A stretch of DNA of 32,081 nt, from contig CAZHOG010000012.1 of assembly GCA_964533935.1 (NCBI GenBank), positions 1 to 32,081 of the forward strand, given 5' to 3'. Of this stretch, positions 7,511 through 16,114 are shown piece by piece. Source of the DNA: RUG14121 sp964533935. GTDB lineage: Bacteria; Bacillota_I; Bacilli_A; RF39; UBA660. Position 1 is the first letter of the stretch. Every line of letters starts with the position of its first letter. Under the pieces are notes generated by a model. The model was not told the DNA's origin, searched no databases, and saw nothing but the letters and a program-made list of their open reading frames with translations. The position numbers and the translations under genes were made by a program.

Positions 7511-8965
7511 TCATTTTGTGATGAACCAGTTCTTAATAATTTTTTTGAATTTCCTTTTTACATAATTTATATTCTTTTTATCTGAAATAGAAATAAAAAT
7601 ATCAAAAGCATATGGAATATTTTTTAAATATGCTATAAATTCATCTGCCAAATCCACATAATACAAATGTAAATGTACAGCAATAGATTTATTTAAATAA
7701 AATATTTGATTAATTATTTCATTTTTATCATTAATACATATTATTTCCTTTTCATAAGAATTATAAGATTTATAATTAATTAAATTACATAATTTACTAT
7801 GATACCCTAAATTTCTAATGATTTTTGATTTTAATTTTTTAGGTAAAAATAATTTCATTATTTTTTTCATTAAAATCATTATTATTTGTAAAATGAATTT
7901 AAAGAAATGATAAACAAGTCTTACTAATTTATACCTTAAACTATTGTATGGAATCAATTTAACAAAACAAATTCTTATCAAAGACGCCAATTTATAAATT
8001 TTATGATTATATATTTCTTTTGTAGATTTCAATTCATGTTGTAATTTAACAATTTCTTTTTTCAATTCACTATTTTTGCTAAGAATATCTTCTTTTTCTT
8101 TTTGCAATATTGTATTATTTGTTTTTTCATAATTAATAATTTCAAAATTTTTTATTTTATCTTTTTCAATATTGTTATTAAAATTATTATAACAATCTAA
8201 ATAATTATTAACCAAAGATTTACCAGTTTTTGGAATTTTTTCAATCATGAAAATATTTTGTAATACATTTTGATCTTTTTTTTCCAATAATTGAAAAAAG
8301 TTTTTATTTTCTCTTAAATCACTTATATCATTAACAATTACATTATCAATATAATTACAAATATAATCATAGTTTTTCGAATTTTTATTAACATTATTAA
8401 TAAAATCTATAAAAGAATTTTTTGTATAAAATCTAAAATGTGTATTATCTAAAATTCCTATATCAGAATAATTAAATTTATCATCCATCAAATTTAATAT
8501 TATATTACTATGAGCAATATTTGGTATACATACAATTATTTTACCAGTAGGCTTTAAATATTTACCAGCTAAATTAATAACATTTTCAGGATTAATTAAA
8601 TGTTCTAGAACATCTCCCAAAATAATAAAATCAAAATATTCTTTTTTTATTGCAGATCCTAAATCTGTAGCAGTGTTTAAATCAACATTTAATAATTGCT
8701 CATAACATTTTCTTTCTTTTGCAATTTTTAAAGAATCAGATTGAATATCACACCCAAAAACTTCACATTTTTTATACTTTTTCAAATATTCTCCAATTAA
8801 ACCATTAGAGCATCCTAAATCTAAAACTGTTGAGTTTTCATTTACGTGTTTTACAATTTTAGCATGAGATGAATTATCTTCAATATTTACATCCATTACA
8901 ACGTTATATTTATTTTTTTTGTTTTCTAAGCCAAGCTGACTTTTATTTGAATTACCTAAATTCAT
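7511..8965 (-). CDS. SAM methyltransferase - coiled coil - RgpF N-terminal part (5' half of a broken gene)
   Basis: Residues 35-170 form a class I methyltransferase (Methyltransf_23-like). They contain TVLDLGCSNGLIGEYL (motif I), the acidic end of strand 2 in FGCDIQSDSL, FDFIILGDVLEHL (motif IV) and GKIIVCIPNIAHS. A probable coiled coil (EKEDILSKNSELKKEIVKLQ) follows near 290-310, then a basic, hydrophobic stretch likely to touch the membrane. From about 430 the sequence IAVHLHLYYVDLADEFIAYL is the N-terminal signature of rhamnan synthesis protein F. The ORF stops before the rest of that domain, which lies in another frame downstream. GGGGGA gives a moderate ribosome site, and the gene has its own promoter at 8997-9025. 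It probably methylates a glycan and takes part in rhamnan-type glycosyl transfer. Confidence 0.82.
   Translation of the reverse strand: MNLGNSNKSQLGLENKKNKYNVVMDVNIEDNSSHAKIVKHVNENSTVLDLGCSNGLIGEYLKKYKKCEVFGCDIQSDSLKIAKERKCYEQLLNVDLNTATDLGSAIKKEYFDFIILGDVLEHLINPENVINLAGKYLKPTGKIIVCIPNIAHSNIILNLMDDKFNYSDIGILDNTHFRFYTKNSFIDFINNVNKNSKNYDYICNYIDNVIVNDISDLRENKNFFQLLEKKDQNVLQNIFMIEKIPKTGKSLVNNYLDCYNNFNNNIEKDKIKNFEIINYEKTNNTILQKEKEDILSKNSELKKEIVKLQHELKSTKEIYNHKIYKLASLIRICFVKLIPYNSLRYKLVRLVYHFFKFILQIIMILMKKIMKLFLPKKLKSKIIRNLGYHSKLCNLINYKSYNSYEKEIICINDKNEIINQIFYLNKSIAVHLHLYYVDLADEFIAYLKNIPYAFDIFISISDKKNINYVKRKFKKIIKNWFITK
7540..7552 (-). other. Frameshift/deletion junction in the methyltransferase-RgpF-HAD gene
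   Basis: A run of seven A (7546-7540, minus strand) marks where RgpF homology passes from one frame to another. The 5' ORF reads KRKFKK then IIKNWFITK and stops at 7511. Skipping one A gives FKKLLRTGSSQNDWRKYLL, which continues into the 3' ORF. The RgpF segment usually found here (about 35-45 residues including a GRD motif) is missing. The lesion therefore looks like an out-of-frame deletion between A-runs rather than only a homopolymer error. Confidence 0.65.
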
Positions 8966-8996
8966 TTAATTTCCCCCACTCGCTGAATTTAAATTT

Positions 8997-9025
8997 ATTA
9001 TACATAAAAATATTATTTTTATCAA
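8997..9025 (-). promoter_or_regulatory. Sigma-A-type promoter for the methyltransferase-RgpF-HAD gene
   Basis: TTGATA (9025-9020), a 17-base spacer and TATAAT (9002-8997). The spacer is nearly filled by an AT-only inverted repeat (9004-9022, ATAAAAAT/ATTTTTAT). This could be a weak terminator for the upstream gene or a dyad operator. Confidence 0.6.
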
Positions 9026-9027
9026 TT

Positions 9028-11193
9028 TTATTTATAAATTCCAATAATATTTTTTTCTATTTTTTTCCATTCCCTAGATTTAGCAGTTCTTAAACCGCCC
9101 TCAATTAGTTTATTTCTCAATTCCTTATTTTTTCTAATACTCTCTATTTTTTTTACTGCATCAGTAATATTACCTTGCTCATATAATAAACAGTTTTCAT
9201 TATCTTTTAAATATTCAATATTACCTTCATTTGGTGCTACAACTGCTATTCCACCAGTAGCCATCATTTCAAGTGGAGGATAAGAAAAGCTTTCTAAAAT
9301 GCTTGATTTAATTAATATATCACATGAACCATAAATTTTCCCAACTTCATCATAAGGAACTTTGTGTAAAAATTTATCTACATAATACCATTTTTTTGGT
9401 TCTCCCTGATAGGATAAATAATTGATTTCATATTTAGATTTATCTAATTTTTCAATTATTTTAAAACTTTCATCAACATTTTTATAATAATCATCACTAT
9501 TTCCTTCAACAAGAATTTTTATTTTTCCATTAAATTTTCTTTCAACAATTGGAAATTGCTCTAATTTTATTCCATTTGGAACATATTTAACTTTTCTTTC
9601 AAAATCATTTATTAGCCACTCTTCACACCATTTGGATATTGTTAAATATTCCACTTTATCGATTGAATAAGTTGAATTAGCAAGTTGTTTCATATAATTA
9701 CCATAATCCATAAAATTTGTTTCATAGTTTTGAACCAAATAAGCAATTTTATCAACATTTCTATAATCTAAACAATAATATAAAGTAGACCATAAAGAAG
9801 CAATCATTTTGTCAATATGACACAATATTTTAGGGTATTTTTTACCATAATCTGCTGTAACAACATCTATTTCACCATCATTATTTATTATATTATCAGA
9901 ATTATTATCCATATTAATAATAAATACATCAAAACCATTATTTCTTAATATATTACAATGTTTAATTATAACATTAACGCCACCACTAATATTAGTTGTT
10001 GGTAAAACAAATGCTATTATTTTTGTTAATTTAGATTTTATAAATTTAGCATATTCATATCCTGAATATGTTGTAACATAATCTTTTAAAACGCGATTAT
10101 AAGCATTTTCTGCAATTATATTACGTAACTCTTCATTTTCGATTAAATTAGTTAAATTTTTATACCAAGATTCTTCTGTATTTTCGCATAAAATACCATC
10201 ATGATTATTTTTTATTACTTTGAATGCTCCAACATTAGAAGCAACTGTAATTGTTTTTACCAAACCTGCTTCAGACCACTTGTTTTCCGATTTAGCATTA
10301 TTAAATAATGATTCTTCTAAAGGTGCCAAATTAATATCCAGAGATCTTATTATATTAGGAAGTTTTTGCCAATCAACAAATTTTTCTACAATAATTTTAT
10401 CTTTAAATTTTTGTAATTCTTTTGGTAAATCTAGTTCACCAACAACTTTTAAATAAACATTATTTTTTTCTTTCATTATACGTGTGATGACAGGAAGTAT
10501 CATTTCAAAATCAGCATTGTGAGTAATACTACCACTTAAATACCCAAGTATTATTTTTTCTTTATCTTTTTCCATATTTTTTATTGCTTTTAAAGATAAT
10601 TCACACATTCTTTCAGAAGCAACATTTCTATTTATATAAACTTCTTTTACATATTTTTGTAATTCTTTTGCAAGAGTTTCAGTAGTAGTTGTTGCATAAT
10701 CACATAATTTAAGTGTATCTTGCATTCTATTAACTCCATCATAGTACTGACTTAACTCTTCTTTACTCATAGAATCTAAATATTTAATTGTTTTAGTATA
10801 TTTTTTATCAAAAACTAAATCATCAATATCATAAAAAACTACTTTATTATTAGATTTTGCTTTTTTTATAAATTCTTTTATTTCATTTGTAATAGGACAT
10901 CTAAAAAAAACAAATCCTCTATAATATTTTTCTAACTCTAAGTTTAAATTTTCATAAAAAACAGAATCACAAGAAACATTATTAGAATTTAATTGTTCCA
11001 TTTGATGGTCAACACGATATCTTGAAGGATGTGGTAAATAACATCCATTGATAAATAGAATATCTTTTACTTGTTGAATATTTTTTTGATTTTCTTTAAA
11101 AATATATCTTTTAGTTTTTTTTGCTAACTCTATTACACCTTCATCTTTAATAGTTTCAATAGTTTTTCCAGCTAAATATTTTATCTTTCCCAT
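9028..11193 (-). CDS. Tandem double GT-B glycosyltransferase, second half WsaF-like
   Basis: A 721-residue protein with two GT-B modules. The first (about 45-385) has VFYDIDDLVFD, GYLSGSITHNADFEMILPVI and SENKWSEAGLVKTITVASN, as in GT4-like transferases. The second (about 390-721) begins AFVLPTTNISGGVNVIIKHC, as in WsaF-type rhamnosyltransferases. It carries ESFSYPPLEMMATGG, the EX7E donor-site motif, then VAPNEGNIEYL. The length is about twice one GT-B enzyme, so one chain may make two linkages. An AGGAGG site precedes ATG 11193. The gene starts 13 nt after the GT2 gene ends and belongs to the ABC-exporter operon. It acts in the cytoplasm on the growing glycan. Rhamnose as substrate is inferred from relatives and from the RgpF-like neighbour. 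Confidence 0.85.
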   Translation of the reverse strand: MGKIKYLAGKTIETIKDEGVIELAKKTKRYIFKENQKNIQQVKDILFINGCYLPHPSRYRVDHQMEQLNSNNVSCDSVFYENLNLELEKYYRGFVFFRCPITNEIKEFIKKAKSNNKVVFYDIDDLVFDKKYTKTIKYLDSMSKEELSQYYDGVNRMQDTLKLCDYATTTTETLAKELQKYVKEVYINRNVASERMCELSLKAIKNMEKDKEKIILGYLSGSITHNADFEMILPVITRIMKEKNNVYLKVVGELDLPKELQKFKDKIIVEKFVDWQKLPNIIRSLDINLAPLEESLFNNAKSENKWSEAGLVKTITVASNVGAFKVIKNNHDGILCENTEESWYKNLTNLIENEELRNIIAENAYNRVLKDYVTTYSGYEYAKFIKSKLTKIIAFVLPTTNISGGVNVIIKHCNILRNNGFDVFIINMDNNSDNIINNDGEIDVVTADYGKKYPKILCHIDKMIASLWSTLYYCLDYRNVDKIAYLVQNYETNFMDYGNYMKQLANSTYSIDKVEYLTISKWCEEWLINDFERKVKYVPNGIKLEQFPIVERKFNGKIKILVEGNSDDYYKNVDESFKIIEKLDKSKYEINYLSYQGEPKKWYYVDKFLHKVPYDEVGKIYGSCDILIKSSILESFSYPPLEMMATGGIAVVAPNEGNIEYLKDNENCLLYEQGNITDAVKKIESIRKNKELRNKLIEGGLRTAKSREWKKIEKNIIGIYK

Positions 11194-11206
11194 AAATCCT
11201 CCTAAA

Positions 11207-12037
11207 TTAATGATTATATTTTCCTAATATATTATTTTTAAAATCTTTTTTTCCATAATATACACTTTTTAATTTTTTTAGTTTGTCCTTTTCATAAAAA
11301 ATAATACACCATACTAATTGTTTCATTTTAACTAGTCTATCACAAAATTCGGGAGCAATATTATGATACTCCTTTTTTATATAGTTATAATTTCTAACTC
11401 TATAGTAAATTCTTAAATAATTATGGTTTAAACATAATAATTCTTTTTTAAAAAAATATTTATAATTTATATTACCCAAATTATGTTTTATTTCAAAATT
11501 ATTTAATCTCATCACTTTAAAGTTATTTTTTTTCAATCTTAAACAATATTCTATATCAACGCCATCAATAAAATAATCATTTCTAAAATCTCCGATTTTT
11601 TTATAGATATTTAAGTTCAAAAAATTTCCTGATGTCATAACATCTAGTGGATAATCAATTATATTTTTTGGTTTTTCAACATGTAATTTAGTATTATGCC
11701 AAGGAGAAACAATCCCAATTTTTTTCATATCATTACAGCAAATATATTCAAAAATTTTTTTGACATCGTCTTTTTTGAATTTTGTATCTTGATCCATTGT
11801 TAAAATCCATTCAAATTTATCTTTTATAGCTTCATGTGCTCCAATATTTAAAGCTTTAGCAATACCTAAATTGCCATTATTAAATATATATTTGACTTTT
11901 TCATTATTTTTAACAATATTTTTTTCTTCACTATTATCAACAATATATAATTCATCTAAATTATCTAAATATGATTTGATGTTTTCTTTTTCTAAATCAC
12001 TTGGATTATACCAAACAACTACACCTGCAAGTTTCAT
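11207..12037 (-). CDS. Rhamnosyltransferase-like GT2 family glycosyltransferase
   Basis: A 276-residue GT-A enzyme with LAGVVVWYNPSD at the N-terminus, LYIVDNSEE, NNGNLGIAKALNIG, the metal-binding WILTMDQDTKF and the acceptor-side GDFRNDYFIDGVDIEYCLR. This set is typical of dTDP-rhamnosyltransferases of the RfbF/WbbL type. It overlaps the permease stop codon by one base (TAATG), so translation is probably coupled. Cytoplasmic or peripheral; it adds one sugar, likely rhamnose, to the exported polysaccharide. The sugar identity is inference. Confidence 0.85.
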   Translation of the reverse strand: MKLAGVVVWYNPSDLEKENIKSYLDNLDELYIVDNSEEKNIVKNNEKVKYIFNNGNLGIAKALNIGAHEAIKDKFEWILTMDQDTKFKKDDVKKIFEYICCNDMKKIGIVSPWHNTKLHVEKPKNIIDYPLDVMTSGNFLNLNIYKKIGDFRNDYFIDGVDIEYCLRLKKNNFKVMRLNNFEIKHNLGNINYKYFFKKELLCLNHNYLRIYYRVRNYNYIKKEYHNIAPEFCDRLVKMKQLVWCIIFYEKDKLKKLKSVYYGKKDFKNNILGKYNH

Positions 12038-12813
12038 TATAATTCCTCAGCAAATCCTTTTTCCATTTTCTTAAATATCTTATATGTAATAAATAGTAAA
12101 ACAATACAACCACCTAAAACAACTAATAAGCTTTTAATTTGTGGCATAGATTGATAAAACAATATATCCCTATATGAATTAATAATTGTTACCATTGGAT
12201 TTAATCTTAAAAAACTTTGAAATCTTACAGGAAACATATCCATTGTAAATAAAATTGGAGTTGCATAAAATAACATCATAATCAAAAAGTTTATTATATA
12301 CTCTGCATCTCTAACATAAACATTTATTGCACTTGTAAGAAATACAGCTGCTAATGAAAATAAATATTGAATAATAATTATTAAAGGCAAGAATACTAAA
12401 TACCAACTAAATCCTATTCCACTAAAAATCAAAAATATTGCAACAATTAATAAAGAAATTAAAAAATTAACTAACCCACTTGTTACAACTGAAATAGGCA
12501 AAATTTCTCTTGGGAAATAAACTTTTTTGATAATTCCAGCATTTGATAAAAATGTCGTTGTTCCTTGACCAATTATAGTAGTAAACCAATTCCAAGGAAG
12601 AATACCAATAACAATGAATGTTACATAATGCGGTTCTGTACTTCTCAATAAATAAGGAAAAACTATGGCGTATACTAAAGTCATTAATAAAGGATTTACA
12701 AATGACCATAATACTCCCAAAAAGGATCCTTTATATTTTCCTCTAATTTCTTTTTTTACATTTGTTCTTAATAATTCACGATATTTATATAATTCTTTAA
12801 ACATTTTATCCAC
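12037..12813 (-). CDS. ABC-2 type polysaccharide/teichoic acid export permease
   Basis: A 258-residue protein with six predicted membrane helices. Its N-terminus KELYKYRELLRTNVKKEIRG, then YKGSFLGVLWSFVNPLLMTL, is characteristic of Wzm/TagG/RfbA permeases. It pairs with the ATPase encoded just upstream, overlapping it by 8 nt, and exports a lipid-linked polysaccharide across the membrane. Full length for the family. Which polymer it exports is unknown, but the rhamnosyltransferase-like genes after it suggest a rhamnose-containing glycan. Confidence 0.92.
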   Translation of the reverse strand: MDKMFKELYKYRELLRTNVKKEIRGKYKGSFLGVLWSFVNPLLMTLVYAIVFPYLLRSTEPHYVTFIVIGILPWNWFTTIIGQGTTTFLSNAGIIKKVYFPREILPISVVTSGLVNFLISLLIVAIFLIFSGIGFSWYLVFLPLIIIIQYLFSLAAVFLTSAINVYVRDAEYIINFLIMMLFYATPILFTMDMFPVRFQSFLRLNPMVTIINSYRDILFYQSMPQIKSLLVVLGGCIVLLFITYKIFKKMEKGFAEEL

Positions 12814-13546
12814 ACACCTTTAAGTATTCATCTGTAACTCTTTTAGTGTTACCATCCATTTTGATTTTTCCTTCATAAATCCATATAGCTCTTTTGCATA
12901 AACTTTGAACGGCACCCAAACTATGAGTGACAATAACTATAGTTATTCCACTATCCTTTAATTCATTCAATTTTGCAAAACACTTATCTTGAAAATGTTG
13001 ATCACCTACTGCTAATATTTCATCAATCAAAAGTATTTCCGCATCAACATTTATCGCAACTGAAAATGCAAGTCTCATATACATTCCACTTGAATATGTT
13101 CGAACAGGTGAATCTATAAACTCTCCTAATTCACTAAATTCAATTATTTTATCTAATCTTTTATCGATTTCTTCTTTTGTCAAGCCAAAAATTGCAGCAT
13201 TAAAATAAATATTTTCTCTTCCAGTAAAATCAGGATGAAAACCTGCTCCTAATTCTAATAATGAAGTCAATTTACCGTTTGTAGTTATTTTACCCTTTGA
13301 TGGATAAATAATTTTAGTCATTAATTTAAGTAATGTAGATTTACCACTTCCATTAACTCCAATTAAAGCGACAGTTTCACCTTTTTTTATATCTAAATTA
13401 ATATCTTTTAATACTGTATGTAAATCTGCTTTTTTCTTATTCCAAAATACAAGTCTTTCTTTTAAAGTACTTGGCTTATCATAAAACAACTTAAAAGATT
13501 TCGTTACATTTTCTACTTTTATTGCAATATCATTTTCTTTTGCCAT
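12806..13546 (-). CDS. ABC transporter ATPase for polysaccharide export (Wzt/TagH core)
   Basis: Walker A GVNGSGKST at 63-71, signature YSSGM near 150, Walker B ILLIDEILAVGD near 170 and an H-loop in VTHSLGAV. The N-terminal FWNKKKADLHTVLKDINLDI is typical of Wzt/TagH ATPases. At 246 residues it lacks the C-terminal carbohydrate-binding extension that lets some Wzt proteins read a terminal sugar modification. Export here is probably not gated by that type of cap. The first gene of a leftward operon, with a GGAGGATAGTT ribosome site and a strong promoter at 13571-13599. Confidence 0.93.
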   Translation of the reverse strand: MAKENDIAIKVENVTKSFKLFYDKPSTLKERLVFWNKKKADLHTVLKDINLDIKKGETVALIGVNGSGKSTLLKLMTKIIYPSKGKITTNGKLTSLLELGAGFHPDFTGRENIYFNAAIFGLTKEEIDKRLDKIIEFSELGEFIDSPVRTYSSGMYMRLAFSVAINVDAEILLIDEILAVGDQHFQDKCFAKLNELKDSGITIVIVTHSLGAVQSLCKRAIWIYEGKIKMDGNTKRVTDEYLKVCG

Positions 13547-13570
13547 AACTATCCTCCATAAACTTATATA

Positions 13571-13599
13571 ATTATATCATGTATAATTATTATTTTCAA
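13571..13599 (-). promoter_or_regulatory. Strong promoter of the polysaccharide export operon
   Basis: TTGAAA (13599-13594), a 17-base spacer and TATAAT (13576-13571). TGA just upstream of the -10 gives an extended -10. It is back to back with a plus-strand promoter at 13631. Confidence 0.65.
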
Positions 13600-13630
13600 A
13601 AATATTATTAATATTTATACCATCTTCTCG

Positions 13631-13658
13631 TTGTAAATATCTATAATTGTGTTAAAAT
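13631..13658 (+). promoter_or_regulatory. Divergent promoter for the GT-C-like gene
   Basis: TTGTAA, a 16-base spacer and TAAAAT, with TGT before the -10. About 30 bp separate it from the minus-strand export promoter, so the two units may be co-regulated. Confidence 0.5.
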
Positions 13659-13683
13659 ATTTAGTAGTTTGAGAGGGATTATT

Positions 13684-16084
13684 ATGGTTTTATTCATAAA
13701 TTTAATTATATTATTTTTAATTACTATTCTTTGTAATAAAAAAATAAATAAATTACATTTGTTTCTAATATATATAATTTCTTCTATATCAGCCTATTAC
13801 TTAACAAAAATACAATTAATAAATGTTAATATTACATTTTTTAAATATAGTAAAGAAATTATTATTTATTATATTTTAAATTCATTATTATTTATAATTG
13901 CTAATAAATTATCTTTTAAAAAAATAAATAATAATAAAATTATTATTTTATTATGTTTATTCATTTCACTATTTTTTGAATTATTTATATTTAATTTTAG
14001 ACATTATGAATCTTTAATATTTAAAAAAAATATCACTTTAGAATTAAATGGTACTAAAAATATTGAAAAAGTTGGTGATAATCTTTATTCAATTAATGAT
14101 GAATCAAATTATTTAGAATATAAAAACATTTATGAATATGTTAATAATTTATATATTGACTATGAAGTAAATGATACTTTTAAAAATATAACTGTCTATG
14201 CAAAAGACAGTGGTAATTCTAGCTATTATAAATTACCTGAAAGAACTATTTACAATGGTTTAGAACAAAGTAGATATATCAAAATGAATTTAGGAGGTAA
14301 TGCAAAAGCATTACGAATTCATTTTGAATATATTGATCAAGAAGAATATGAGAAGAAAAATAAAGATGAAGTATTACATAATCCAAATATAATAAAGGTT
14401 AATGAAGTTAAAATAAATGTTATAAAACCAATGTTTATTTCACTATATAGATTAATAATAATATTTTATATCTTAATATTTATATTTGCTATTAGACCAA
14501 GATCTTCTTTACATAAACATTTATTCTTATCAAATAATAAAAAAGATAAAATATTTAAAAGAATAAGTATTTTCTTATTTATAATTATACATGTTTCTTT
14601 ATTTTATCTTCTAACTACATCAAATCCTTATTTTGTTAATCCAGATAGTTTAAATCAAATTCAATATAATAAATTAACTGAATCTTTAAGTAAAAAAAGA
14701 TTTGATATAGATTATAAAGTTAATGATACTTTAAAGAAATTAAAAAATCCATACGATTATAGGACTAGAAAAAAAGAAATGGCAAAAGCTAATGAAGAAT
14801 TTCTATGGGATTATTCTTATTTCAATAATAAATATTATGTTTATTTTGGAATTGTACCTGTTATTATTGCTTATTTGCCATTGTATTTATTGTTTAACTA
14901 TACTCTAAGTAATACTACATATATATTTGTTCTTCTATCATTAACAATGGTTGTAATATTAAAACTTATATCATTGTTGATTAAAAAGTATTTTAAAAAT
15001 ATTACAACCATTCAATATTTATTAATAAGTTTATTATTTATAGATTCATCATTCTTTTTATATTTAGCTAAAAGACCTGATTTATATTCAGTCCCAATTA
15101 TATCCGCAATATTCTTTTCCTTATTAGGAATATACTTATGGATATCTTGTTTAAATAATAATAAAATTAATTATTTAAAATTATGTTTAGGATCATTATC
15201 TATGGCATTAGTTGCCGGTTGTAGGCCACAACTTCTTGTTGGTTCTGCATTTTGTATATTTATATTTAAAGATTATTTCAAAAATAATAAAAAAATAAAA
15301 GACTTTATTATTTTTAGTCTTCCTTACATAATAATTGCATTATTACTGATGTATTACAATTATATAAGATTTGGTTCCCCATTTGATTTTGGTGCACAAT
15401 ATAATTTAACAACAAATGATATGACAGTTCGTGGATTTAAGTTTGATAGAATTTTTCTTGGAATCTTTTATTTCCTATTTGCACCATCAAAATTATCATT
15501 AATATTTCCCTTCGTAAATTATTATCCTATTGAAACTCAATATATGGGAACNNNNNNNNNNNNNNNNNNNNNNNNNNNNNNNNNNNNNNNNNNNNNNNNN
15601 NNNNNNNNNNNNNNNNNNNNNNNNNNNNNNNNNNNNNNNNNNNNNNNNNNNTATATGGGAACCAACTTTTGGTGGATTACTGTTTAATAATATTATCTTA
15701 TTAGTTGGAATTTTATCCTATAAATTAAAAAAAATAATTAATAATAACAGTATTTTTAAAATTGCTATTTTTGCAAATATTCTAGCTTTAGTAATAATTA
15801 TTGTTGATACACAAATGGCTGGAATCTTATCTCGCTATATATTAGATTTTTCTTGGTTATTATTTATTTCAACAAGCATAAGTCTTCTAGCCATTTTTAA
15901 TAAAATAAATTCAATTGATAATAAAGGCTTAGCAAAGCAAATATATAAAATATTTTTAGTTTTATTCTCTATTAGTATTATATTTAATTTATTATTAATT
16001 CCATGTGATTTTAGTTTAGGAATTAATAAATATAATACTTTACTATATTACAAATTATCATATTTATATCAATTCTGGTTATAA
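13684..16084 (+). CDS. Large polytopic GT-C-like membrane protein, interrupted by an assembly gap
   Basis: ATG 13684 is chosen because AGAGGG lies just upstream; a TTG at 13669 is less likely. The protein opens with four hydrophobic helices, then a soluble, beta-rich outer domain (about 120-250), then a second membrane block. PDSLNQIQYNKL and the segment FLWDYSYFNNKYYVYFGIVP match a widespread group of GT39/GT-C-like membrane proteins. The 100 Ns at 15552-15651 split it into two frames. If the two flanks are joined directly with no Ns, the reading is YMGTIWEPTFGGLLF in one open frame of 766 residues. This indicates that the gene is probably intact. The only rightward gene beside the polysaccharide operon, it may modify the exported glycan outside the cell. 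Function is inferred from topology. Confidence 0.75.
15552..15651. other. Assembly gap of exactly 100 Ns flanked by an 11-bp duplication
   Basis: TATATGGGAAC occurs immediately left (15541-15551) and right (15652-15662) of the Ns. A 100-base gap is a common default placeholder. The left and right reading frames differ by one with 100 Ns but agree when the gap is zero or any multiple of three. Confidence 0.95.
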
Positions 16085-16114
16085 AAAAAATATTTCTTTA
16101 TAGAAATATTTTTT
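16085..16114. terminator. Bidirectional terminator between convergent genes
   Basis: AAAAAATATTTC and GAAATATTTTTT form a 12-bp stem around TTTATA. Both arms end in A/T tracts, so it can terminate the plus-strand GT-C gene and the minus-strand yvcK. It overlaps the yvcK stop codon. Confidence 0.75.

Noticed and set aside
7511..7513. TGA read as Trp (Mycoplasma-type code)
   Set aside because: Reading through the TGA of the methyltransferase ORF soon meets another TGA without joining the RgpF frame. TGA ends smpB, tsaB and the SH3 gene at sensible points.
7511..7560. Programmed frameshifting at the A7 run as the normal way to make one long protein
   Set aside because: A slip could join the frames, but the RgpF block with its GRD motif would still be missing, so a deletion explains more. 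It remains a possibility if homologues lack the block.
12467..12709. 80-residue minus-strand ORF inside the permease gene
   Set aside because: Out-of-frame shadow of a conserved ABC-2 permease, with no ribosome site.
15552..15651. A real 100-base unknown sequence
   Set aside because: Exactly 100 Ns is a usual placeholder, and this length breaks the reading frame, while zero restores it.
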